The translations under genes were made by a program, and so were the position numbers. A DNA stretch of 64,000 bases from Flavobacterium piscisymbiosum (lineage in GTDB: Bacteria > Bacteroidota > Bacteroidia > Flavobacteriales > Flavobacteriaceae). The notes beneath the pieces were generated by a model that was not told where the DNA came from, made no database searches, and worked only from the letters and a program-made list of their open reading frames with translations. This document shows positions 32,822 through 40,920 of this stretch, in pieces; the first letter of the stretch is position 1; each line of letters begins with the position of its first letter. The DNA lies in assembly GCF_020905295.1 (NCBI RefSeq), contig NZ_JAJJMM010000001.1, forward strand, positions 4,092,001-4,156,000, written 5' to 3'.

Positions 32822-34729
32822 TTATTGCCAATTATCTGTTCTAAATGGGGGTGTAGGTAAACCACTTGTGTTATAAAGCATGATTTCTCCTGGTGCATCA
32901 GCCCACAAATAACGGACTTCTACAGGATGTGAAACTTCAGAACTTGTCAATTTTATCGTTTTTAAATCGGCTTGCAAAAAAGCATTTGCCGGATAGAATT
33001 TTTTATCGCTTCCGGCAATCATAAAACCGTTTATGTTTGATTTTACAGATTCGGTAGCGAAAGTTCCTTCTTTAAAAGTTACCGTAATAGAATTTTTGTC
33101 AGCTTTGTAACTGTCAAAAACAGGTGCTGAGGCTGGAACTTCTTTTTCTCCATAAGCAATATTTTGGGCAATTAAAGCCATTCTTTTTCCAACAACTTGT
33201 TTGTGAATGGGATGTATATTGTCATTCTCACCAACATCAATTAGGACAGCCATTCCTGTATTTTTCAAATTCAATGCTTTTGCTTGTGACTCACGAAGCG
33301 TAATCCAGCGGTTATTTTGATTATCATAATTTGGTAATTGTGCAAAAATAAACGGAACGTCCGATTTCCAATTTTTTCTCCAATCAGTAATCATTTCCTG
33401 AAACATTGTTGCGTATTCTTTTGCGTTTTTAGAATTTGCTTCGGCTTGGTACCAAATAATTCCTTTAATTTTTATTCCGAAGAAAGGTGCGACCATTCCG
33501 TTGTAAAGCGACGTAGCATATTTCGTTGGATGCTGTCTCTCAGGAACTTCCTCGATGTCTTTTGTTCCCACTTCATAACGCCATTCTCCCGCCAGGGAAA
33601 GTTTTTGCGAAGCTGTTTTTAAATTTAAAGAAGAAGCATCTCCACGAAAACCTCCAATGTCTCCTGTATTTTTTACACGAATTGTGATAATATTTTTTCC
33701 AGCCACCAAAACAGTTTTTGGAACCTTGTAAAAGCGGTCTAAGTCTTTTTGAGTGCTTTCACCAACTTTAATTCCATTGATGTAAGTAATGTCTTCATTA
33801 TCAACACGTCCGATGCTTAAGATAATATCGTCTGAAGCTAGATCTTTTGCCGTTAGATCAAAACTTCTGGTTACCCAAATCACACCATCATTAGGCGTTA
33901 TTTTAGCTTTGCTCCAATAAACAGGAAGATTAATAGGTTTCCAGGAGGAAGTGTTATATGTTTTTTCGTGCCATTTTTCTTGTGTTCCAACATCAAGCCG
34001 ATCCGCTTTTTCTTCCCAGGCTTTAAATTCCTTTTTGTACGTTTCTACTGTATCAGAAAAATTCATTGTTTTCATTTTGTCAATGACTTTCCTTGCTGAA
34101 GCATGTTTTCCCATCAAATCTTCGCTCATCCAGGCTTCAATGTTGGTACCTCCCCAAGATGAATTTATCAAACCTATTGCTACATTATATTTTTGGAATA
34201 ATTCTCTTCCAAAGAAATAAGCCACTGCCGAAAAACCTTCACCGCTTTTTGGCGAACACGTTTCCCATTGGCCTTTTTCAATGTCTTTTTGTGGCGTTCC
34301 GGCCATTGTTCTTGAAACCTGAAGCAGTTTTATTTTTTCGTAATTCGCTTTTGATAATTCTTCTTTTCCGTTTAAAGCGTCTTCCAGTTTCCAGCCCATA
34401 TTAGATTGTCCAGAACAAAACCAAACATCTCCTATATATATGTCTTTAAAAGTAATTGTGTTTTCTTCTGAAATTTTCATTTCAAAAGGGCCGCCAGCTT
34501 TTTCTGCCGGGAAATCAATAGACCATTCACCTTTTTGATTGGCTTTTGTCTCCAGATTTTTATTATTAAAACTCACTTTGACTGTTTTTCCGCTGCCAGC
34601 CCAACCATAAACTGTGATTGTAGCTTCGCGTTGCAGGACCATGTGGTCTGAGAAAAACTTTGGTAGTGAAACTTTTGCAAAAGCTCCTGTAAAAATCGCT
34701 AAAAAGAGTAGGGAAAATATACGTTTCAT
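32822..34729 (-). CDS. SGNH acetylesterase, sialate O-acetylesterase (SASA) family
   Basis: A 635-residue exported carbohydrate esterase. A signal peptide (1-18, ending TGAFA) is followed by an N-terminal beta domain opening SLPKFFSDHMVLQRE, the usual SASA start. The SGNH catalytic serine is Ser109 in FCSGQSNMGW, and IIWYQAEANS (block with Gly/Asn region) and GENDNIHPIHK (Asp/His block) supply the remaining family motifs. A galactose-binding-like insert lies near 270-390. It removes acetyl groups from sugars. A TTGGTTAACCAA site upstream matches the one at the GntR gene of the alginate locus, so it may deacetylate O-acetylated alginate; this substrate is inferred, not seen. Confidence 0.9.
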   Translation of the reverse strand: MKRIFSLLFLAIFTGAFAKVSLPKFFSDHMVLQREATITVYGWAGSGKTVKVSFNNKNLETKANQKGEWSIDFPAEKAGGPFEMKISEENTITFKDIYIGDVWFCSGQSNMGWKLEDALNGKEELSKANYEKIKLLQVSRTMAGTPQKDIEKGQWETCSPKSGEGFSAVAYFFGRELFQKYNVAIGLINSSWGGTNIEAWMSEDLMGKHASARKVIDKMKTMNFSDTVETYKKEFKAWEEKADRLDVGTQEKWHEKTYNTSSWKPINLPVYWSKAKITPNDGVIWVTRSFDLTAKDLASDDIILSIGRVDNEDITYINGIKVGESTQKDLDRFYKVPKTVLVAGKNIITIRVKNTGDIGGFRGDASSLNLKTASQKLSLAGEWRYEVGTKDIEEVPERQHPTKYATSLYNGMVAPFFGIKIKGIIWYQAEANSKNAKEYATMFQEMITDWRKNWKSDVPFIFAQLPNYDNQNNRWITLRESQAKALNLKNTGMAVLIDVGENDNIHPIHKQVVGKRMALIAQNIAYGEKEVPASAPVFDSYKADKNSITVTFKEGTFATESVKSNINGFMIAGSDKKFYPANAFLQADLKTIKLTSSEVSHPVEVRYLWADAPGEIMLYNTSGLPTPPFRTDNWQ

Positions 34730-34773
34730 AATAATTAGGAATAAATAAGTGCGGTAAATGTATATAATTAAAA

Positions 34774-34785
34774 TTGGTTAACCAA
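34774..34785. promoter_or_regulatory. GntR (FadR-type) operator at the esterase promoter
   Basis: TTGGTTAACCAA is a perfect palindrome of the TGGTnnACCA type bound by FadR-subfamily GntR regulators. On the minus strand a TTTG (-33-like) overlaps it and TACATTTA (-7-like) follows 20 nt later, 28-35 nt before the esterase start. Confidence 0.55.
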
Positions 34786-35295
34786 AAAATAAATTGCGAT
34801 TTTTGTAATTTTAATTAATAATAATTGCTTTGTCCGCAATTATAGAGCTAAAACGTTGATGAATATTTAGAGGTGGTAAAAGGTTGAATTTTGGGTCTGA
34901 CTTGTAGAAAACAAAACAGGAGTCTTATCTGCTGATAGACTCCTGTTTATTGGTACGTTACACATCCATTGTGCAAAGTTGCATCGCTTTTGGGAAGTGG
35001 AAAATGGTTTTACCGTCTGAATGCAGTATAATTGTACCTTTATAAAACAAAAATACATATAAATATTAGTTTTAGTATGAAAAGTCTGTTAATAATTATT
35101 GAAAAAACGATATAGTTTGAATAATTTTCTATTTATTATTTGCGAAAACGTTTTAGTTTTAATGTTAAAAGCTAACATATTTCAAATTATAAGGTTTGTA
35201 TTTAACCTTTTTGTTAAATTATAATTAATATAATTGTCATTAGATTTTATTATCTATAAAAAATGAGTTAATATTTGCTAATATAAAAAAATGCG
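34786..35295. other. Long control region between esterase and gntR
   Basis: No gene is seen; a 63-codon frame at 34867-35058 is not protein-like. It contains a hairpin ACAGGAGTC...GACTCCTGT at 34915-34948 (one bulged base, no clear T run). It also holds a 33-nt sequence at 34968-35001 that recurs at 36089-36122, and a very AT-rich 200-nt stretch before the gntR promoter. Confidence 0.5.
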
Positions 35296-35312
35296 TATAT
35301 TTGGTCAACCAA
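35296..35312 (+). promoter_or_regulatory. gntR promoter with overlapping operator
   Basis: TATATTTG (35296-35303) fits the Bacteroidota -7 box. TTGGTCAACCAA (35301-35312) begins inside it and is a near-perfect palindrome related to 34774-34785. The start codon is 14 nt further on. This geometry indicates autorepression relieved by an alginate-derived ligand. Confidence 0.58.
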
Positions 35313-35325
35313 TTTATAATTACAA

Positions 35326-36057
35326 ATGCAAGAATTTAGTTTAAATAGTTTTAAATCTCCGGAAGAAGAGCAAATCATTCAAAAGTTGAAGGAATTAATT
35401 ACTTCACAAAAACTGAAACCTGGTGACCGATTGCCTTCAGAACGAAAATTATCTGAAGAATTTGGTGTGAGCAGAGGCAACGTAAGAGAAGTGATTCAGA
35501 AATTGGAATTTTACGGATTGCTGAAAACATTGCCACAAAGCGGAACTTTTGTTGCAAATCTTGGAGTTCCAGCATTAAGCGGAATGATTACAGATATTTT
35601 GCAATTAAAAAAACCTGATTTTAAGTCATTAGTTGAAAGCAGGATTATGTTGGAAATGCAAGTTGTGGCTTTAGCTTCTGAGAGAAGAACTGAAGCACAA
35701 CTAAAAAATATTGAAGAAGCATTAATCGCTTATAAAAATAAAGTGGAACAAAATGAAAGTGCCGTTGAAGAAGATTTAATGTTTCACTTGAAAATTTCTG
35801 AAGCCAGTGGAAATCCTGTGCTGAATACCTTGATGTTAATCATCACTCCGGAAATTATTACAAATTTTGAAAAATACCATGTTTGTAAAAATTCGATGAA
35901 TGGAGAAAATATTATAGAACACCAACAAATTTATGAAGCTATAAGAGAAAAAAATCCTGAGAAAGCCAAACGTGAATTGCAATTTCATTTTAAGACGTTA
36001 TATGAGTATTGCAATAAAACAGAAACTTTAATGAATATCAACGAAAGTATTTTTTAA
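35326..36057 (+). CDS. FadR-subfamily GntR regulator of the alginate locus
   Basis: A 243-residue regulator. The GntR winged helix spans residues about 12-75, with LKPGDRLPSERKLSEEFGVS and RGNVREVIQKLEFYGLL. The C-terminal FCD effector domain (about 95-225) contains ESRIMLEMQVVALA, DLMFHLKISEASGNPV and HQQIYEAIREKNPEKA, including the Asp/His metal-ligand residues typical of FCD proteins. FadR-type regulators in hexuronate and alginate loci respond to KDG or related 2-keto-3-deoxy acids. It lies 197 nt upstream of susC on the same strand. Regulation of the downstream operon is probable, although the palindromic operator was seen only at its own and the esterase promoters. Confidence 0.9.
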   Translation: MQEFSLNSFKSPEEEQIIQKLKELITSQKLKPGDRLPSERKLSEEFGVSRGNVREVIQKLEFYGLLKTLPQSGTFVANLGVPALSGMITDILQLKKPDFKSLVESRIMLEMQVVALASERRTEAQLKNIEEALIAYKNKVEQNESAVEEDLMFHLKISEASGNPVLNTLMLIITPEIITNFEKYHVCKNSMNGENIIEHQQIYEAIREKNPEKAKRELQFHFKTLYEYCNKTETLMNINESIF

Positions 36058-36088
36058 AAGTTTCTTCGAAAATAATAGACGGTTATGA

Positions 36089-36122
36089 CCATTGTGTGAA
36101 GTTGCATCGCTTGGGGAAGTGG
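36089..36122. repeat. Direct repeat upstream of susC
   Basis: CATTGTGTGAAGTTGCATCG followed by CTTGGGGAAGTGG matches 34968-35001 (CATTGTGCAAAGTTGCATCG, CTTTTGGGAAGTGG) with four differences. The two copies flank the gntR gene in the same orientation, 1.12 kb apart. Confidence 0.55.
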
Positions 36123-36253
36123 ATTTTACTACGCATTTAAGTCAAGATTAAACATCTGATTTTCAGATCTTATTTATGAAAAAAGCATTATCGGCCATAA
36201 GCCGGTCAGGATGCTCTATATCTTAATGTTACTGATTGTAAGCTTATATCTTT

Positions 36254-39200
36254 ATGAAATTAAAAAACTTTATTTTACTCTCGGCTTTGATGCTGACCTC
36301 TTTTGTTTTTGCGCAAGAGAAATATACTTTAACAGGAACAGTCATTGCAGATTTTGATAAATTATCATTGCCTGGCGCAAATGTCACTGTTCTGGGTTCA
36401 AAAACTACAATAATCACAGATGCCGAAGGTAAATTTTCTATTCCTGTAAATGAAAACAGCTCAATTCAAGTTTCTTTTGTGGGAATGAAAACCAGAGTTG
36501 TATTAGTTAACGGCCAACGAAATATCACAATTTCTCTTGTAGAAGACAGCAAAAATCTTGACGAAGTTGTGGTTGTTGGATACGGAACTCAGAAAAAATC
36601 TTCAATTACAGGATCTGTTTCCAAATTAGAAAATACAAATCTTGACGAAATTCCGGTTTCTCGTGTAGACAAAGCTTTGCAAGGAAGAATAGCCGGTTTA
36701 CAAATCCAGAATACAACTTCGGAAGTTGGTGAAGCGCCACAAATCAGGATCCGGGGAATGGGCTCTATTTCTGCAAGTAGTGATCCATTGGTTGTTGTTG
36801 ATGGTTTCCCGATTTCAAATGGTTTGGAGTTTATAAATCCAAGCACAATCGAATCTATCGAGGTTTTAAAAGATGCAAGTTCAACGGCAATTTATGGTTC
36901 TCGCGGAGCAAATGGTGTTATTTTAGTGACTACTAAATCGGGTTCTGAAACAAAAACTTTATATCAATTCAAATCATTCTTTGGGGTAAAATCGGTTTAT
37001 GAAAAAATCGATATGTATGATACTTATGAGTATACGGATATGTTGCGAAGAGAGCGTCAACTGCAAGAAAATTACACCGCTGGTTTAAGTGGAGCTGTTC
37101 CGGCTACAATAGGTTATACTTCTCGTGAAAAAGGGATGCGTGAGGTAGCAAATCATTCTGGTGGTGGTACTGATTGGCAAGATGAAGGCATTAGAAATTT
37201 TGCAACCATAAAAAATTATGAACTGAATGTTTCTGGTGGTGGAAAAAATGCAACATATTATATTTCAGGTCAATATATTGAAGATGAAGGTTTAATGAAA
37301 GACAATTTCCTGAATCGTGTTAATTTTCAAACCCGCGTAAAAGCAAAATTAAGTGATAAACTTACGCTTGACGTGAATTTAAGACCCTCTTATAGTTTTA
37401 AAAGAAGATCTACAATTTCTTATTCAGATTTGACTCGTTCTTTAAGTTTTATGCCTTCAAAACACAACGAATATACTTCTGCATTGACAGGTTATCCTGT
37501 TGGTGAGTACGCGCACGGAAGACATTTTAATAATGTAAATTTTAATTATACAGATGAAAATGGTGTACAGCAAAACTTCACGACTTCGCTTTGGGGAACG
37601 AACAACAATAGCCCGATTTCAAGAATGGAAAACGAAGAAAGATACATTCACGATTATAGAATGCTCACCAATTTTGTATTAGAATATAAAATCAATAAAC
37701 GTCTTACTTTTAAGACTTCTGGTGGTGTAAATCTGGATTATTCAAATTATGAGCGTTTTAGAAATTCACAAGCAGATCAAACCGGGCAAGCGATCGGGGA
37801 AGATGACAGCAATTTAAAAGCAGATCTTCTTACAGAAAACACTTTAAATTATAAATGGAAAAATAAAAAACACAGCATTGATGCCTTGGGAGGAATCACA
37901 TACCAAAAAACAAATATTAAAGGAACCGGAATTTATGGAACGCAGTTTCCTTCAGATTATATTGGGACTTTAAACGGAGCCAACGTAATTGACGCCAACG
38001 AAACATTCACAAGAAAAGAACAAATTGGTTTGCTTTCTTTTCTGGCAAGAGTAAATTATGCTTATAAAGATAAATATTTGCTTTCGATTGCAGCACGTGC
38101 TGACGGTTCATCTTTGTTTGGACCAGATAATAAATACGGAATTTTCCCTTCTGCTTCTGTGGGATGGAATGTGAGCGAAGAAAATTTCTGGAAACAAAAC
38201 ATCCAATGGGTAAATAGGTTTAAATTGAGAACCAGCTTTGGGATTACCGGAAACAATGATATTACCAATTATTCTTTTACCAATTTATTATATTCTTCAA
38301 ATTATTCGTTAGGTCAGGGTGCTGGAAGCGTGACTTCAGGACTTGGTGAAACGGGGGATGTTCTTGGAAATCCGGAAATCGGTTGGGAGCAGACTTTAGA
38401 GTATGATTCAGGTGCTGACTTGAGTTTCTTCGGAAATAAATTAAACGCGACTTTTGACTATTATTATTCGATTACAGATAAATTGTTACTGCAGCAAAAC
38501 GTCTCTTACATCACAGGTCACAATCAATTTTTCAACAACATCGGAAAAATCCAAAATAAAGGTTTTGAGGTAGAAATTTCAGGAAATGTTCGTGCCAAAA
38601 ACTTCACATGGAAGCCAGCATTTAATATTTCTTTTAATCAAAATAAGTTAATTTCTCTTGGTGGTGAAGCACAATTCATTAGTCAGGGTGAAAGAAACGA
38701 AGAATATATTGCCAAAGTTGGCGAGGAAGCAGTTCAATTTTATGGTTATAAAATGATTGGAGTCTGGCAGACTGCTGATGAATTGGCAAATAATCCACAC
38801 TCTGCTGATGATGCTGTTGGAGGTATTAGAGTGGCTGATATCAACGGTGACGGAGTTATCAATGCTTCAGACAGAACCACTTTAGGCAGCCCATTCCCGG
38901 ACTTTACCTGGGGGTTCTATAATGCTATCACTTTCAATCGTTTTGATATGAATTTTCTAATTCAGGGTTCTGTTGGCGGCGAAGTTTTCTTTGGGGACGG
39001 TTACTATAATGAGATGCGTTATTTATACAAAGATTTTGCCCAGGACAGATGGTTCAGCGAAGGTGTTCCGGCTTCAAAACCTCGTGAAAATAATGGTAGA
39101 GCATGGCAAAATACTTCTTATTTAGTTCAGGATGCAACTTATATGTCATTAAGAAATGTGACTTTAGGTTTCTCTGCTCCAGAAGTTTTTACAAGTAAAT

Positions 39201-39394
39201 TAGGAATTACAAAAGCAAGATTTTATTTGTCAGGAGAAAATCTGCTTTTTGTAAAATCATCAGGATTCTTCGGATTAAATCCAGAAGGAATTACAAATTC
39301 AGGAGTTTACAGCTCGCCATTGATTTCAGGTTATCAAAGAGGTGCTTTCCCTGTTCAAAGAACAATTTCTTTCGGAATTGACATTAATTTCTAA
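36254..39394 (+). CDS. SusC-type TonB-dependent transporter for alginate oligosaccharides
   Basis: A 1046-residue SusC/RagA-family outer-membrane transporter. Order: signal peptide (1-20, ending FVFAQ), CarboxypepD-regulatory-like domain (about 23-105), the linker VVVVGYGTQKKSSITGSVS, a plug domain with VVDGFPISNGLEF and VLKDASSTAIYGSRGANGVI (the SusC signature), then the barrel, ending in SFGIDINF. It partners with the SusD protein encoded 16 nt downstream, forming the hinged uptake complex. The alginate substrate is inferred from the PL6, PL17, KdgF, KdgK and KdgA genes that follow in the same direction. Confidence 0.95.
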   Translation: MKLKNFILLSALMLTSFVFAQEKYTLTGTVIADFDKLSLPGANVTVLGSKTTIITDAEGKFSIPVNENSSIQVSFVGMKTRVVLVNGQRNITISLVEDSKNLDEVVVVGYGTQKKSSITGSVSKLENTNLDEIPVSRVDKALQGRIAGLQIQNTTSEVGEAPQIRIRGMGSISASSDPLVVVDGFPISNGLEFINPSTIESIEVLKDASSTAIYGSRGANGVILVTTKSGSETKTLYQFKSFFGVKSVYEKIDMYDTYEYTDMLRRERQLQENYTAGLSGAVPATIGYTSREKGMREVANHSGGGTDWQDEGIRNFATIKNYELNVSGGGKNATYYISGQYIEDEGLMKDNFLNRVNFQTRVKAKLSDKLTLDVNLRPSYSFKRRSTISYSDLTRSLSFMPSKHNEYTSALTGYPVGEYAHGRHFNNVNFNYTDENGVQQNFTTSLWGTNNNSPISRMENEERYIHDYRMLTNFVLEYKINKRLTFKTSGGVNLDYSNYERFRNSQADQTGQAIGEDDSNLKADLLTENTLNYKWKNKKHSIDALGGITYQKTNIKGTGIYGTQFPSDYIGTLNGANVIDANETFTRKEQIGLLSFLARVNYAYKDKYLLSIAARADGSSLFGPDNKYGIFPSASVGWNVSEENFWKQNIQWVNRFKLRTSFGITGNNDITNYSFTNLLYSSNYSLGQGAGSVTSGLGETGDVLGNPEIGWEQTLEYDSGADLSFFGNKLNATFDYYYSITDKLLLQQNVSYITGHNQFFNNIGKIQNKGFEVEISGNVRAKNFTWKPAFNISFNQNKLISLGGEAQFISQGERNEEYIAKVGEEAVQFYGYKMIGVWQTADELANNPHSADDAVGGIRVADINGDGVINASDRTTLGSPFPDFTWGFYNAITFNRFDMNFLIQGSVGGEVFFGDGYYNEMRYLYKDFAQDRWFSEGVPASKPRENNGRAWQNTSYLVQDATYMSLRNVTLGFSAPEVFTSKLGITKARFYLSGENLLFVKSSGFFGLNPEGITNSGVYSSPLISGYQRGAFPVQRTISFGIDINF

Positions 39395-39410
39395 AAAAAA
39401 TATAAAGGTT

Positions 39411-40910
39411 ATGAAAAAATATAATTGGTCTGTCAAAAGCTTAAAAGTTTTAATATTAAGTACGGCATTTCTTTTTGCAAGTTGTGATGAGACACTTGAT
39501 TTGCAACCCATTTCAGAAATTAGTGTAGGCGAATTTTATACTACTCCCGCAGAAGTAAACCTGGCAGTAATCTCTATTTACAACAGCCTTTACGGAATGC
39601 AGAATAGAGAATGGCTGCTGACAGAAATCCGTTCTGATAATACCTATATGAATCCAAATTCTACTGAAACTAAAGATTTGGCTGTGAGAGAAGTAGATCG
39701 TTTTGTGCAAAGTTCACAAAATGTTTATCTGCAGGAATATTGGAAAGCGTGTTACAAAACGATCAATCTTTCAAATGTTGTTTTGCAGAATTTAAATGTA
39801 GTTACTGACCAGGCACAAAGAAATCAATATGAAGGAGAAGCACGTTTTTTAAGAGCGCACGCTTACTTTAATTTGGTGCGTCTTTGGGGTGGGGTTTTCA
39901 TAATTGAAACTCCTGTTTCAGGAAAGGAAGCGAAAACAATGGATAGAAGTCCGCAAAGCGAAGTATATGAATTTATTGCAAATGATCTGCACTTAGCATC
40001 AGAAATGTTGCCTCCAACGCAAAGTGGCGCCAACCTTGGAAGAGTGGCTTCTGATGCGGCGAAAACATTACTTGGAAAAGTATTGCTTACTTCAGGTGGT
40101 AACGCAAATTTAAGTGAAGCTGTAACTGTTCTGACAGAAGTTGTTAGTGGTAATTTTAGTTTGCAGCCCACATACGGAGCAGTTTTCAATATTGGAAATG
40201 AATACAATAACGAAATCATGTTTGCAGTTCGTTACCAATCAGGAAGCGTAGGTTTAGGTTCTCCGCATCCCAACTTTTTCGCGCCTTTGCAAAGCGATAA
40301 TTATGTAGTTTTTGGAAATGGCGATGGTTTGAATGTGCCAACAGATAATATGTCGCAGGCTTACACGGCTGGCGATCCACGAAAAGCGGCTTCAATGGCT
40401 GACACCTGGCTAGGTTTCAACGGAGGAGTTAAGGCAGATAAACATGTTACAAAATACAATTCGACATTTAACGCAGTTGATGATGGTGGAAACGACTGGA
40501 TTATCCTTCGTTACGCTGATGCTTTGCTTTTGTTGTCAGAAGCAATTAATGAACAAAGTGGGCCAAATTCAGAAGCTTTGAGTTACCTTAATAAGGTTAG
40601 AACGCGTTCACTTGGAGCGAGTGCTGCTTTAAAATTGGCAGATGTTTCGACTTATTTCAATTTCAAAATTGCTTTGGAAAATGAAAGAAGAGTAGAGTTT
40701 GCTTTTGAAAATCACCGTTGGTTTGATTTGGTCAGAACCGGCAGAGCAGAAGTGGTTATGACACAGCATTTTGCTACTGAATTTCAATATAATGATCCGG
40801 CGCATCCTTCTTTAAACACAGGTCCGTTACAACATTACCAAATTTTATTGCCGATTCCGCAATATGAAATCGACCTGAACCCGAAGATCGCACAAAACAC
40901 AGGATATTAA
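39411..40910 (+). CDS. SusD-type starch-binding-like lipoprotein
   Basis: A 499-residue surface lipoprotein that acts as the lid on the SusC transporter. The start at 39411 (MKKYNWSVKS) gives a lipoprotein signal with lipobox FASC (Cys25). The frame open from 39342 overlaps susC and is not used. Family features are LQPISEISVGEFYTTPAE after the Cys, the TPR-like helices with GEARFLRAHAYFNLVRLWGGV (residues about 140-165) and the C-terminal ENERRVEFAFENHRWFDLVRTG block typical of SusD/RagB. Confidence 0.95.
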   Translation: MKKYNWSVKSLKVLILSTAFLFASCDETLDLQPISEISVGEFYTTPAEVNLAVISIYNSLYGMQNREWLLTEIRSDNTYMNPNSTETKDLAVREVDRFVQSSQNVYLQEYWKACYKTINLSNVVLQNLNVVTDQAQRNQYEGEARFLRAHAYFNLVRLWGGVFIIETPVSGKEAKTMDRSPQSEVYEFIANDLHLASEMLPPTQSGANLGRVASDAAKTLLGKVLLTSGGNANLSEAVTVLTEVVSGNFSLQPTYGAVFNIGNEYNNEIMFAVRYQSGSVGLGSPHPNFFAPLQSDNYVVFGNGDGLNVPTDNMSQAYTAGDPRKAASMADTWLGFNGGVKADKHVTKYNSTFNAVDDGGNDWIILRYADALLLLSEAINEQSGPNSEALSYLNKVRTRSLGASAALKLADVSTYFNFKIALENERRVEFAFENHRWFDLVRTGRAEVVMTQHFATEFQYNDPAHPSLNTGPLQHYQILLPIPQYEIDLNPKIAQNTGY

Positions 40911-40920
40911 TTTTAAGTAT

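Noticed and set aside
34867..35058. 63-codon minus-strand frame in the gntR control region
   Set aside because: Low-complexity content, spans a hairpin and a repeat, and has no family resemblance.
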